Below, in pieces: positions 8,468 to 17,548 of a DNA stretch of 64,000 nt. Source of the DNA: Mycolicibacterium grossiae. GTDB lineage: Bacteria > Actinomycetota > Actinomycetes > Mycobacteriales > Mycobacteriaceae. The position numbers and the translations under genes are program-made. The notes beneath the pieces were generated by a model that saw nothing but the letters and a program-made list of their open reading frames with translations, searched no databases and was not told the DNA's origin. Position 1 is the first letter of the stretch. Each line of letters opens with the position of its first letter. The stretch spans positions 2,232,001 through 2,296,000 of the forward strand of contig NZ_CP043474.1 of the NCBI RefSeq assembly GCF_008329645.1, written 5' to 3'.

Positions 8468-9739
8468 ATGAATACCGCCACAGCAGGATTGGCTCCCACG
8501 CCGGGCCCGAATGAGCGGATCGACGAGTGTTGAATCGGCTGGCGGAACTGACGGGGCAGCGCAATGCGATCGACGGGCGCATCGTGGACCTCGTCGCCGA
8601 AATCGACCGCGACGGCCTGTAGGCGCTACCGGTGCCCGCTCGGTGGAGGCACTAGTGGCTTGGCGCACCGGGGTCTCGCCGCGCACTGCCGACACCATCG
8701 TCGCCGTCGCCGGCCGCAGCGAGCAGTTCCTGCGCTGCACGGCAGGCCTGCGTGAGGGCAGCGTCGCCCTGGATCAGGTCGGCGTGATCGCCGATTGGGC
8801 CGTCGACGGCTCCGACGACCACTACGCCGACTTGGTGAAGGTGGCCACAGTCACCGAAGGCCGAGCCGAAGCTGTCGATTACCAAGAAGGACGACGGGGA
8901 GTGCACGACGTGGCGGATCACGCTGCCACGGGTGGAGGCGGCGAAGTTCGACGCGGCGTTAACGTCGCATCAGGACAAAGTGGTCGCCGAGTGGAAACGC
9001 GACCACGGCGATCAGGCCGACGGTGACGAGCGGACCGCTGGGCCCACCCCGATGGTCATGGTGTCTAGACCCCACCGTTTCCGAATGCGGCCGACGGGTT
9101 CATGAGCCTGGTGAAGCCGCTTGGGACAGCGACGTGGCACGACGGCCGCACGGGCAGCACACCACGGTGGTGGTGCACGTCGACGTCGACAAGCCCGCCG
9201 CCCTCAACCTGGGGCCGGTGCTCACCGAAGCAGATCGCTGATATCTGCTCTGCGATGCCACGTGTGAGGTGTGGTTCGAACGCCAGGCCGGCCTATCGGA
9301 GCGGGGCGCAGCACCCGCCAGATCAGTCGCCGATTGCGTCGGGCGCTTCGAGCATCGGGACCGCTGTTGCGTGGTCCCCGGGTGCGAGGCGACCCGTAGG
9401 CTGCATGCGCACCACATTCGGCACTGGGAGGACGGCGGGGCCACCGAACTGAACAAACTGGTCTTGTTTGTGTCTCTATCACCATCGGTTGCATCATCGC
9501 GGCGGCATCACCATCACGGGACCAGCGGACAGGCTCATCATCGCCGACGCGGCGGGGCGACGACTGCACGGTGGGTCACAAGCCCGGCCATTCACCAAAC
9601 GGCCACCCAAGGTCCGGCCGTGCACTGGGCCGCTGGGCGAACGCGCCCAGTGGTGGTACGCGCCTTTCGAACCGAAAATCCCCACCGCCGTCGACCAACT
9701 GACGTCACAACGCCGGGACAGCCGGCTTGCCCCGGGTGA
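8468..9739 (+). pseudogene. 13E12 repeat-family HNH endonuclease-like protein, decayed
   Basis: Fragments of the mycobacterial 13E12/REP13E12 family appear in order but in different frames. LNRLAELTGQRNAIDGRIVD (about 8531) is followed by a stop. Then come EALVAWRTGVSPRTADTI (about 8640-8700) and AGLREGSVALDQVGVIADWA. The C-terminal HNH module follows: CCVVPGCEATRRLHAHHIRH (about 9367-9425), then a one-base shift in a T-rich spot near 9465, then YHHRLHHRGGITITG. Several stops and frameshifts separate the pieces, so no intact product is possible. These elements are dispersed multi-copy repeats in mycobacteria and often act as phage integration sites. Here it marks the right edge of the defence-like island. 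Confidence 0.85.
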
Positions 9740-9740
9740 A

Positions 9741-11345
9741 CTAGCGCGCGTCGTGCACTGCCAAGTAATGCTCCGACACCGCGTCCCCGTCGGTGTACTT
9801 CTCGACCGTCTCTTCGATGATCCGGTCCTGCCCAGTGAGGCGGGTGTAGTGCTGGTGCATGTGCTCGCCCCAGGACCGCACGACGAACGTCTCGATGAAG
9901 GTGTGTTCGTGTTCGACGCTGCGAAAGAGTCGCCACTGTGAGGCGCCGGTGCGTTGGCGGGACCGGCCGAGCACGGCCATCGCCGCCAGGAACGGCTCCT
10001 CGTTCTCGGTGGTGACGCGGTAGGACGTCAGCACCAGCACGGGGCCGTCGAGCGGTTCGGGCTCGAAGACCAGCGTCGGCTCCGGCCAGTGCGAGGACGG
10101 CGTCAGGTCCAGGTTGCTGGTGTTGGCGTGCAGCGGCCACCACAGCGCCGACAGCGCACACACGACGAGCAGTCCGGCGCTGACCAGCAGGCTCGTCGAC
10201 GTCGTCGTCGCGCCGGCGACCACGCCCCACAGCACTGACCCGAGCGCCTGGCCGCCCATGAAGATCAGCTGGTACACCGACAGCCCGCGGGCGCGCACCC
10301 ACGCCGGCAGGCTCAGCTGCATCGACGCGTTGAGCGTCGACAGCGACAGCAGCCACGATGCCCCGCCAATCACCAGCGCCACCATGACGACGCCGAAGAT
10401 CGGCACCACGGCCAGCACCACCGTCGCGACGGCGAACCCCACGGCGCCGACGGTCAGCAGGACGTTCTGCCCGAACCGGGCGCGCAGCCGCCCGAGAAGG
10501 AACGCCCCGGACACCGCGCCAACGCCGAGCGCCCCGAGCAGCAGGCCGTATCCCGCCGACGACAACCCGAGGTGGTTCGCCGCGACCACGGCGAGCAGAC
10601 CCCACAGTGCACTGGCCGGCGCGATGAACAGCGCCGCCCGCAGGAGGATGCGCCGCACGATCGGCGAGCTACGGATGAACCGTCCGCCGGCGCTCAGCGC
10701 CTCGAGTGCACGCTCGGGCGGGTAGTCGCTGGTGGTGGCCGGCCGGCGCCAGGAGACCAGGACGAAGACGATCCCGACGAACGACACCGCGTTGAGCGCG
10801 AACACCAGCGTGGGCCCCGACAGGGACACCAGCACCCCGGCGATCGCCGGGCCGATCGCCCGGGCGCCGTTCATGCTCATGCTGCCCAACGCGGCCGCGG
10901 CCGGGATCTGGTGCGCCGGGACGAGGTCGGGTTGGATCGCCTGCCATGCCGGCGCGGTCAACGCCTGCCCGCAGCCGATGAGGAACAGCAGCATCAACAA
11001 CACGGCCGGGGTCGTCAGCCCGAAGCCGGTCAGCGTGGCGAGCAGTCCCACGCCTGCGGCCATCGCACCCTGGGTGGCGATCAGCAGCCGGCGGCGGTCA
11101 ATGAGGTCCGCCAGCACACCCGACGGCAGCGCCAGCAGCATCACCGGCAGGGTGGTGGCGGTCTGCACCAGCGGCACCAGCACCGCCGCCCGCGGATCGC
11201 CGACGAGCATCCACTGCGCGCCGACGGTCTGCATCCACGTGCCGAGGTTGGACACCAGCTGCGCGATCCACAGCGCGCGGTAGATCGGCGAGCGCAGCGG
11301 TGCCCACGTCGAGGTGGACCGCGATGCGTCGCTCGTCGTCGTCAT
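9741..11345 (-). CDS. MFS_3-type exporter with C-terminal ABM-like domain
   Basis: 534 aa. Residues about 20-400 are a 12-helix major facilitator of the MFS_3/EntS type (NLGTWMQTVGAQWMLVG near the start; the loop DLIDRRRLL is the usual motif A position). The last 110 residues form a soluble ferredoxin-like domain resembling antibiotic-biosynthesis monooxygenase (PVLVLTSYRV, EHEHTFIETFVVRSWGEH), an extension seen in a subset of these transporters. Likely an efflux pump of the inner membrane; substrate unknown. Start ATG 11345, with the run of ACG codons typical of the N-terminus. It is transcribed away from the acetamidase-like gene's 3' end after a 266-bp gap. Confidence 0.85.
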   Translation of the reverse strand: MTTTSDASRSTSTWAPLRSPIYRALWIAQLVSNLGTWMQTVGAQWMLVGDPRAAVLVPLVQTATTLPVMLLALPSGVLADLIDRRRLLIATQGAMAAGVGLLATLTGFGLTTPAVLLMLLFLIGCGQALTAPAWQAIQPDLVPAHQIPAAAALGSMSMNGARAIGPAIAGVLVSLSGPTLVFALNAVSFVGIVFVLVSWRRPATTSDYPPERALEALSAGGRFIRSSPIVRRILLRAALFIAPASALWGLLAVVAANHLGLSSAGYGLLLGALGVGAVSGAFLLGRLRARFGQNVLLTVGAVGFAVATVVLAVVPIFGVVMVALVIGGASWLLSLSTLNASMQLSLPAWVRARGLSVYQLIFMGGQALGSVLWGVVAGATTTSTSLLVSAGLLVVCALSALWWPLHANTSNLDLTPSSHWPEPTLVFEPEPLDGPVLVLTSYRVTTENEEPFLAAMAVLGRSRQRTGASQWRLFRSVEHEHTFIETFVVRSWGEHMHQHYTRLTGQDRIIEETVEKYTDGDAVSEHYLAVHDAR

Positions 11346-11611
11346 CCGCCGCTCCCGTGTGTGGCCGTCTGGTCACTGTAGGGCCGTGACCGCATCTTGC
11401 GTCTGACCGTTCGACGCGGCCTGAAACGTCGGGGCGGCGTCGTGAAGCCGGGCACGGTGGGCTGATGGCCCACGGCCCGTGCCGACGGTCACCTCGACGA
11501 GCGCCGAGCAGTGCATGCAGGAAGGGCGTCATCGGCGACAACGGTCCCCGGCCTGACGGCCGGCCGCGATTCGGTCGCCGGATGGGTGCTCGCCGCGCGG
11601 CTGCGACAGCC
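11346..11611. other. Intergenic gap, nothing recognised
   Basis: 266 bp between the MFS start and the end of the acetamidase-like gene. It should hold the MFS promoter and the terminator of the upstream gene, but I see no clear hairpin, operator or small gene. Confidence 0.4.
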
Positions 11612-12973
11612 CTAGGAGAAGTGGTCCTTCGAGATCTGGGCGTGCACGCCGACGGTCTTGTCGACCACCTGGCTGATGGTGAAGTTCGCGGCCGCGGAGA
11701 GATAGGCATAGGCGGTGGCGCGGTCCATGCCGCGGTCGTCTTCGAGGAAGTTCAGGGCATTGACGACGGCGCGTCGCATCGCGGCGTTCAGGTCGCTGCC
11801 CTGACCGTTGACTGCTCCGTCGGGATCCGACAGGCCAATCGGTATCCATGAGTCCTGGTCCTCGGCGAACGGATACATGAAGGCAACCGACGGTGCGTCG
11901 CCGCTGCCCTTCTTGCAGACCGTCAACCGGAACGTGCCGCGCAACGACCCTTCCATGGCCGTGAGCGCGACCTCGCCGTCGCCCATCGCCATGTGCGGAT
12001 CGCCGACGTAGAACAATGCGCCATGTGCGAACACCGGCAGGTAGAGCGTCGACCCCGGCCCGAGCAGGCCGATGTCGATGTTGCCTCCGCCCAAGGTGGG
12101 CGGGATCGAGTTGGCGTTGGGTGACGTCAGGCCGGGCGCGCTCGCGTACGCCACGCCCATCATTCCCATGAACGGCCGCAGCGGAAATTGAACGGCCGCG
12201 TTGCCGAATGGCATGACACCGTGTCCATCCTCGACGGCGGTGAAGACGGAGACGTTGCCGTACCGGGCCGGGTCCTTGGTGGCTCGGCCGTCCGTCGCTC
12301 GCGGCGGCATCACTTCGTCCAGACCGATCCCCGCCGGCGGTTCGCCCTGGGCGGTCACTCCGAGCGCACCCTTGCCGTGGCGGCTGGACACCACGCCGTA
12401 GGGGACGCGCGGGGTGGCTTCGAGCGTCTCGATCTTCAGGACGTCGCCGGGTCGGGCTCCTTCGACGAAGATTGGTCCGGTGACGATGTGCGGTCCGTCC
12501 ACGTCGAAATTGCGTGACGTGCGGTCGTATCCCGAGGCGATGTCCACCGCGTCCTGCAACACGTCCGATTCGGGGACGCCGTGAGAGCCGAAGTACTCCC
12601 GGGGGTTTCGCCCCTGGTCCTCGAGGATTCCCTCGTGGGACACCGCGTCGATGGTGACGGTCTGCCCCGAGGTCATCTGCAACACCGACTGCGATTCGAC
12701 CGTCGGTACGTAGCCCCACAGCACCTTGTCGGGCTCGGAACTCAGATAGTGATCCCCGGACCTTTCGCCGGTGCCCGGCTGAAGGATCGGTCCGGCGCCC
12801 GGAGTGGGAGTGCCTGACGACGACGTGGCCCCGCCGCCACCTCCCGCGGACGAGCACGCCGCGGTCCCGGCGATTCCGAGGCCGACCACTCCCGCCACTG
12901 CCTGAGCGAACCCCCTGCGTCCGATGCCGCGGGCAAGGGTCGAAGCGGCATGTTCGGCCAGCGGTTGTGACAT
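11612..12973 (-). CDS. Acetamidase/formamidase-family exported protein
   Basis: 453 aa. The N-terminus has a twin-arginine-like signal (RGIGRRGFAQAVAGVVGLG, about residues 15-33) running into a lipobox-like AACS, then a Gly/Ser-rich spacer, so it is probably exported and lipid-anchored. The body matches the FmdA/AmdA fold: HVSHEG-like and GPIFVEGARPGDVLKIETLE, FGGRMDIGLL-type segment here as LGGGNIDIGLL, and FYVGDPHMAMGDGEVA, characteristic of the family's active-site loop. It would hydrolyse short amides to ammonia and acid, but the extracytoplasmic form makes the substrate uncertain. Start ATG 12973 is supported by AAGGAG 5-10 nt upstream; the open frame extends further up without homology. 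Confidence 0.85.
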   Translation of the reverse strand: MSQPLAEHAASTLARGIGRRGFAQAVAGVVGLGIAGTAACSSAGGGGGATSSSGTPTPGAGPILQPGTGERSGDHYLSSEPDKVLWGYVPTVESQSVLQMTSGQTVTIDAVSHEGILEDQGRNPREYFGSHGVPESDVLQDAVDIASGYDRTSRNFDVDGPHIVTGPIFVEGARPGDVLKIETLEATPRVPYGVVSSRHGKGALGVTAQGEPPAGIGLDEVMPPRATDGRATKDPARYGNVSVFTAVEDGHGVMPFGNAAVQFPLRPFMGMMGVAYASAPGLTSPNANSIPPTLGGGNIDIGLLGPGSTLYLPVFAHGALFYVGDPHMAMGDGEVALTAMEGSLRGTFRLTVCKKGSGDAPSVAFMYPFAEDQDSWIPIGLSDPDGAVNGQGSDLNAAMRRAVVNALNFLEDDRGMDRATAYAYLSAAANFTISQVVDKTVGVHAQISKDHFS

Positions 12974-13175
12974 GGTGCTCCTTGTGCGTTCAGAGATGAG
13001 ACGTTGCGCCAACCCCAACGGGATTGCCGGAACGCGTTTCTGAAAGATTGCTGTGACGTAAAGCTTGCCGAAGGGAGGCGCGGCCCGACGTCTTGGAGCA
13101 CTAGGGGGACGATGAGTTCTGCGCACCGCGCGGGTCTGCCTTGAGTCATCACCCGCGTCTGCGAACGGAGCCCGC
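12974..13175. other. Divergent promoter region of acetamidase-like and reductase genes
   Basis: About 200 bp separating two divergent genes. Contains the AAGGAG site of the leftward gene. No palindromic operator was recognised. Confidence 0.4.
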
Positions 13176-13787
13176 GTGCCACGCACCAACCTCTCGATGT
13201 CGATCTCGGCCGACGGCTACGTCGCCGGCCCGAACCAGAGCGAGGAAGACCCGCTCGGCGTCGGCGGACAGCTGCTGCACGGCTGGCACATGGGCCCGGC
13301 CGCACATTACCCGGTGAATCGACAGGTGGTCGCCGAGATGCTCGACGGTATCGGCGCCACGATCATGGGTCGCAACATGTTCGGGCCGGTGCGTGGTGAT
13401 TGGGGTGACTCGGACTGGGCCGGCTGGTGGGGTGACGAACCGCCTTACCAATGCCCGGTTTTCGTCCTGACCCACTACGCCCACGACCCCATCGCGCTCG
13501 AGGGGACGACGTTTCACTTCGTCACCGACGGCATCGAGGCGGCCTACGCGCGCGCCGTCGAGGCGGCAGGCGATCGACCGATCAGCATCGCCGGCGGCGC
13601 GTCCTGCGCCCGCCAGGCCATCCGGGCCGGCCTGGTGGACGAGATCGACCTGCAGGTGAACCCGGTCATCCTCGGGTCGGGGGAGCGGCTGTTCGACGGC
13701 TTCGACGCGGGCACCCCGCAACTCGATCTCGAACGCGTCCTCGAGGCGCCGGGCGTGGCGCATCTGCGCTACCGCGTGCTGCGCTGA
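13176..13787 (+). CDS. Dihydrofolate reductase-fold / RibD C-terminal family reductase
   Basis: 203 aa. Starts at GTG 13176 with the family N-terminus NLSMSISADGYVAGPNQSEE. MLDGIGATIMGRNMFGPV, then GGASCARQAIRAGLVDEIDLQ and NPVILGSGERLFDG are the standard NADPH-binding and closing motifs of RibD_C/DHFR-like proteins. Such small cytosolic reductases are mostly of unknown substrate. It is convergent with the 4-TM membrane protein gene (9-bp gap). Confidence 0.88.
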   Translation: MPRTNLSMSISADGYVAGPNQSEEDPLGVGGQLLHGWHMGPAAHYPVNRQVVAEMLDGIGATIMGRNMFGPVRGDWGDSDWAGWWGDEPPYQCPVFVLTHYAHDPIALEGTTFHFVTDGIEAAYARAVEAAGDRPISIAGGASCARQAIRAGLVDEIDLQVNPVILGSGERLFDGFDAGTPQLDLERVLEAPGVAHLRYRVLR

Positions 13788-13795
13788 GGCCTACG

Positions 13796-14578
13796 TCAGA
13801 CCGGCTTGAAGTCGCCCTCGCGCAGACGCTCGAGCGCCCGCCCATCAACGAGTTCGCCTCGGTCGGCGGGATGCCGCCAGTAGTGACGGGCCAACCAGTA
13901 GACCGCTGCACCGCCGGAGCCATACCGGTCGGCATTCGACACGACGATCGGCTTTCCGTTCCGGACCGTGAACACGACGGGATTTCGCACGCGTCGGCCA
14001 GCCTCGTCGGTGACGCTTTCCACCTCGGACCAGGACGCCGTCCGGGTGCGGAGGATGTCGACGTGCGTGATGCCGTCGACGTCGATACGCAGACGCCCCG
14101 GTTCCCGCGTTCGAAGAAGGGCGATCAACCCCCCGGCGGACAGCACGAGCAACGCTGCCATGAGGAAGCGGGCGACGCCGCCGTTTCCGGCTGCGGCCAG
14201 AGGCAATCGACCGCTATCACCCCACCATGACAGAACGAGGTAGCACGCGGATCCGACCAGGCCGCCGAGCAGGGCGACGCCGTAGCACCATGCGATCGAC
14301 GGATTGACGCGAAGCGTCGTTCCGCCGTCGTCCCACCGGGTGTCTCGATCGCTGGTGACGAAGAGTGTGCAGGCGAGGGCACACACCATCGCACTGAAGA
14401 ACACCGTCAGTCCGGCAGTTGCGATGGCCGCGAGCGGCGAGCTTCGCTGGATGGCCACCACCATTTGGGTTGCGCTGTAGACGGCTCCGCCGACGATGAC
14501 CAACAAGCCGAACGCCGCGGGCGCGGGGAAGCCGGACGTCCAGTGAGACGGTGCCGGCGAGTTCGTTACGCGCCGCAC
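13796..14578 (-). CDS. Four-TM membrane protein, candidate immunity partner of the upstream WXG protein
   Basis: About 260 aa and not assignable to a named family by eye. Four hydrophobic helices at about residues 21-42, 49-72, 92-116 and 132-150 are followed by a soluble, PH-like beta-rich domain (RLRIDVDGITHVDILRTRTA onward). It overlaps the 3' end of the 456-aa type VII-type gene, so the two are co-transcribed. Start GTG 14578 is favoured by GAAGGTGG about 9 nt upstream and a 13-nt overlap; GTG 14617 is an alternative with a 52-nt overlap and no good ribosome site. The position right after a putative secreted protein with a hydrophobic C-terminus resembles membrane-toxin/multi-TM immunity pairs such as TspA-TsaI. 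That role is inference. Confidence 0.65.
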   Translation of the reverse strand: MRRVTNSPAPSHWTSGFPAPAAFGLLVIVGGAVYSATQMVVAIQRSSPLAAIATAGLTVFFSAMVCALACTLFVTSDRDTRWDDGGTTLRVNPSIAWCYGVALLGGLVGSACYLVLSWWGDSGRLPLAAAGNGGVARFLMAALLVLSAGGLIALLRTREPGRLRIDVDGITHVDILRTRTASWSEVESVTDEAGRRVRNPVVFTVRNGKPIVVSNADRYGSGGAAVYWLARHYWRHPADRGELVDGRALERLREGDFKPV

Positions 14579-15936
14579 AGCACCGCACCCACCTTCGTGC
14601 CCACCGACTTCATCCACTCACCGGCGGCGTATCCGCCACCGACGGCCAACACCGGTACTGCGCCCGGAACGGGAACGAAACCGCCGACGAAGGCACCGCC
14701 CGCTCCGCCGGCAGCATTGCCAACGAGACCGAAGCTTCCCGCGAATACCGATACGCACTTGTCCGCTGGTGTGGGAGCGGCGAGGAAGTCGTACATCGAC
14801 GACATGACCCCCAGTGCAGGGCCCGCGTATTTGGCGCCGACCCCAACCTTCTCTACGGCGTCCATCGACAGCATGGGTATCTTGCCGCCGTCACTGATGT
14901 GGCTTTCCAGTCCTGTCATGACATCGCCGATCCGATCTGGCACCGTCGTGACGAGGAGCGGGCTGTCGGGCGGGAGGACGCCGTAGTGGCCGTCATGAAG
15001 CGTGAAACTGCCTGTTCGGACGCCCTCTGGCGATTCGTCGACGACGTACTGTGTGCCGTCTGCCCAGTTCATGAAAGTCTTCTTCCAGCCGCCCGACTTG
15101 CTAATCGAATCGGTCCAGGAAATGAGGGCGCCCTTGGCGTCGAAATGTTCCTCGGTGACGGTCGTGTCGAATACGCGGTTGTGTGGATCGGGTGCGCGCT
15201 CAGTGATGACGTGCTTGCTCCCGTCCTGCATGATCAGCGTCTTCTCGAAGTGGCCTTCTTCATCGAGGCGTGAGCTGGTTTCCCGCACCGTCGTCGCCAT
15301 GTCCTCGCCGCGAACCGTAGCCTGCTGCATCAGGCCCAGAGGACTGCGCGGATCGGGTACGTCGTCGGCCGGGCGCGATCCACCGGGCACCATGATGCCG
15401 GCCAAGCCGCCTTGAGGTGGCGGCAAGATCCCGCTGCGTCGTGCGGCGGCGATGATTTCGTCCGCCGTGTCGCTGTCCGCGCGTTCCACCGCTTCCAGCA
15501 GGCCGTTGACTGCGGTCTGCTCCGCCGCCACCAGTCTCATCAACTCGGCGATCTGCTCGGCGGATTGCGATCCTGCCTTGATCAACACGACCCACCCTTC
15601 CGAGACGCTGAGTGGCCCGCGATCGATCTGGTCGGCCTTATCGAGAAGCGCAGTCCGGGCCGCACCTATCCGGTCCGCGCCAACGTGGAGCGCACTTGCG
15701 AGAGCGGCCATGTCATCGCCGAAAGCGAGCGCCGCCTGGTGAGCCCGGTCGAACATGTCGACGGCGGCCTTGTGAGCTGGGCCATCCCACGCCCTCGTCT
15801 CGGGCATGATTCTCGCTTGAACGCTGATGCGGTCGACTGCGCGAGTAACTCCTCGTCCCGCAGAGTTGACACTCTGCCCTGTATAGGTCATCGAGTCGGG
15901 GTGCCACGACTCGAGGCGGGAGCGGCTCGGAAACAT
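14566..15936 (-). CDS. WXG100-type putative ESX-secreted protein with hydrophobic C-terminus
   Basis: 456 aa. The N-terminal helical region contains the W-D-G turn (W50-G52) in TRAWDGPAHKAAVDMFDRA, typical of WXG100/EspA-like type VII secretion substrates. A second helical stretch (about 100-200) follows, then a beta-rich middle with RHS-like charged strands (KHVITERAPDPHNRVFDTTV, ISWTDSISKSGGWKKTF, about 250-320). The last about 80 residues are glycine-rich and hydrophobic (AGGAGGAFVGGFVPVPGAVP), plausible for membrane insertion. Start ATG 15936 lies 2 nt after the stop of the EspC-like gene, so the two are coupled, as secreted partners usually are. I infer a polymorphic-toxin-like effector; no enzymatic motif is visible. 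Confidence 0.7.
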   Translation of the reverse strand: MFPSRSRLESWHPDSMTYTGQSVNSAGRGVTRAVDRISVQARIMPETRAWDGPAHKAAVDMFDRAHQAALAFGDDMAALASALHVGADRIGAARTALLDKADQIDRGPLSVSEGWVVLIKAGSQSAEQIAELMRLVAAEQTAVNGLLEAVERADSDTADEIIAAARRSGILPPPQGGLAGIMVPGGSRPADDVPDPRSPLGLMQQATVRGEDMATTVRETSSRLDEEGHFEKTLIMQDGSKHVITERAPDPHNRVFDTTVTEEHFDAKGALISWTDSISKSGGWKKTFMNWADGTQYVVDESPEGVRTGSFTLHDGHYGVLPPDSPLLVTTVPDRIGDVMTGLESHISDGGKIPMLSMDAVEKVGVGAKYAGPALGVMSSMYDFLAAPTPADKCVSVFAGSFGLVGNAAGGAGGAFVGGFVPVPGAVPVLAVGGGYAAGEWMKSVGTKVGAVLCGA

Positions 15937-15938
15937 GC

Positions 15939-16223
15939 TCAGAAGATGTTCTTCAGGCTCAAGGCCAATTCCGAATCGGTGACTTCGTAGGCATTGCTTG
16001 CACCGCGAACCGCCGCGCCGATTCTCACGACGTTCGAAGAAAGGGCTTGTGCGTGTTCTGCGACGTGGGCGCCGACGAGGCGCGCCGCCCACTGCGTGGT
16101 GGAGCCGGGGAGACCGTCAGCCGAGACCGACGCTTTATCGCCCGCATCTGCTTCGACAATCATCGATGATGCAACGTCGGTCTGGGTGGCGAGAGCGCGC
16201 AGTAGTTCTGGGTCGACCAACAT
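15939..16223 (-). CDS. EspC-like small type VII secretion protein (DUF2580-type)
   Basis: 94 aa, mostly two helices. The C-terminus carries the type VII export signal YxxxD/E as Y79-E-V-T-D83 just after the second helix. The N-terminal MLVDPELLRALATQ matches the EspC/DUF2580 family. It directly precedes the WXG-type 456-aa gene (2-nt gap), and the pair would fold as a heterodimer for ESX export. No ESX ATPase or core gene is present here, so secretion would rely on a system encoded elsewhere. Start ATG 16223. Confidence 0.8.
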   Translation of the reverse strand: MLVDPELLRALATQTDVASSMIVEADAGDKASVSADGLPGSTTQWAARLVGAHVAEHAQALSSNVVRIGAAVRGASNAYEVTDSELALSLKNIF

Positions 16224-16334
16224 GACTACTGAGTTTAAGTCGGGTTAACGGTGGCGGGTGACACCAATTCATTGTGGTTTCAAAGCGTCCGCCCTCGGTG
16301 TGGACGAGCCGCGAGGCAGATTCCCCACCAGCGG

Positions 16335-16514
16335 CCCTCGCCGCAACAAACCCATCGACCGCGCCATGGTCGCGTGCATGCGCGCCCCGTCCCGGACGTG
16401 CGCGTGCGCTGGCACGGCCATCGCGAAAACGCCGTATTACGCCTGCTCGATACTAAAGCGTTGGCGACGCTGACCCGCAACGACGCGCAAGATCCGTCGC
16501 AGTCGCGACCGCAG
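16335..16514 (-). pseudogene. Decayed second copy of the TetR gene's 3' end
   Basis: About 180 bp clearly resembling positions 18072-18266, the last third of the TetR gene. Both copies share CCTCGCCGCAACAA, ACGGCCATCGCGAA and CGCGACCGCAG in the same order, with a gap of about 15 bp and many substitutions in this copy. In translation, LRSRLRRILR and VFAMAV-like pieces survive in different frames. No start or full domain remains. Together with the intact gene it brackets the immunity-gene block 16654-18037 as an imperfect direct repeat. The flanking bases 16224-16334 and 16515-16653 contain no other recognisable gene. Confidence 0.75.
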
Positions 16515-16653
16515 CGGACAGCTATTAGCGAGGCTTACCCAAGCTTGGTCGTTCTCAGTTGGCATTCGGCGTGCGACTGATGACGAGGGAATTTGCGAAC
16601 GTCCAGCGGAAGCACTCCTGCGAGGATCTACTGAAGAATAGGACCTTAGAATC

Positions 16654-17166
16654 ATGGCCGTGAGCCTTGGGCCAGATGTGATTGCGTGGGCTCGCCGCGC
16701 CAATTACTCACTGACGCAGCATGGTGACGGTGAGACGCTCGAGTTGTGGTCCGATCCCGGCGGGGAGCAACGCTTCTACGTCCGGCAACAGGAGGGCGGA
16801 TGGTGGGCATTGTCGTCGACGGACCGTGGCTCCGCCGAGCGGCTCGAGCTGACTGGATCGAGCTTGATGGTCGTAGAGAAGTACTTGCTCGCCCTATTGG
16901 GCGACGCGATTCGCGAACGCGAAGGCCTTCGCGATCTTTGGATTCCAAATGGAATCGACTCGCTACCAAATGGCTACTCGGTGGATGATCCCGACGTCGA
17001 TGGGTTCCGAAGGTTGAAGGAGCGGTCTTCCGTCGTCGCAAATGCCCGAGGAAGACTCATCGGAAAGTCCACGCTGGTGAAGACGGCGCACCTGCTGGCG
17101 CTACCCGTCCGAACCATTCAAGATTCGTACGTGGCCGAGGATGGCGCTTTCCTCGGTGCCCGATGA
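16654..17166 (+). CDS. Imm61-like immunity protein
   Basis: 170 aa. The pattern matches the Imm61 family of polymorphic-toxin immunity proteins: VIAWARRANYSL at the start, an aromatic strand pair (EQRFYVRQQEGGWWALSS), the RGSAERLELTG segment, and VVEKYLLALLGDAIRER with a tail carrying a Leu-rich helix. It is a cytoplasmic protein expected to bind and neutralise a cognate toxin. It overlaps the next small gene by 4 nt (ATGA) and lies divergent to the EspC/WXG-type pair. Its AT content is higher than the neighbouring metabolic genes, in keeping with horizontal gain. Confidence 0.6.
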   Translation: MAVSLGPDVIAWARRANYSLTQHGDGETLELWSDPGGEQRFYVRQQEGGWWALSSTDRGSAERLELTGSSLMVVEKYLLALLGDAIREREGLRDLWIPNGIDSLPNGYSVDDPDVDGFRRLKERSSVVANARGRLIGKSTLVKTAHLLALPVRTIQDSYVAEDGAFLGAR

Positions 17167-17426
17167 AGATGAATCTGACGGAACTCGCGAAGGCCCTTGA
17201 ACTCATCAACATGCCATCTCGCGTGGTGGCCTTGGGAGGGCAGGCCAAGAACTGTTGGTGCATTCAACAAGAAGACGGCGGGACGTGGGAGGTCTTCTGG
17301 ATGGAGCGCGGGAACGAGCTCAACCTCGTTCGCCTCGACGCCGAGTCCGATGCCTGCTTTCAGCTATTGGGGCGGCTTGCGTACACCCAGCTCGCGACCA
17401 AGGCCATCGGACGGTTGGAAAACTGA
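17163..17426 (+). CDS. Small immunity-cluster protein, unknown
   Basis: 87 aa. Contains NCWCIQQEDGGTWEVFWMER, an aromatic beta hairpin similar in layout to the strand pair of the preceding Imm61-like protein, and a C-terminal helix (FQLLGRLAYTQLATKAIGRL). It looks like a shorter relative of the neighbouring immunity proteins. ATG 17163 overlaps the upstream stop (ATGA), so it is translationally coupled. No catalytic motif, signal peptide or membrane helix. I do not recognise a named family. Confidence 0.6.
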   Translation: MKMNLTELAKALELINMPSRVVALGGQAKNCWCIQQEDGGTWEVFWMERGNELNLVRLDAESDACFQLLGRLAYTQLATKAIGRLEN

Positions 17427-17548
17427 GCACATATCTCGCCCGGGGCATCAGGAATAATGGGGTATTGACTCGAGGGTCGGCCGGGTACTGAGGACCGGAG
17501 TGCGCGTTGTACATCGACCGTTTGGCTGCCCATGTGCGAGGAGGCAGC

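Noticed and set aside
8468..9739. Functional HNH homing endonuclease
   Set aside because: Several stops and frameshifts separate the conserved blocks.
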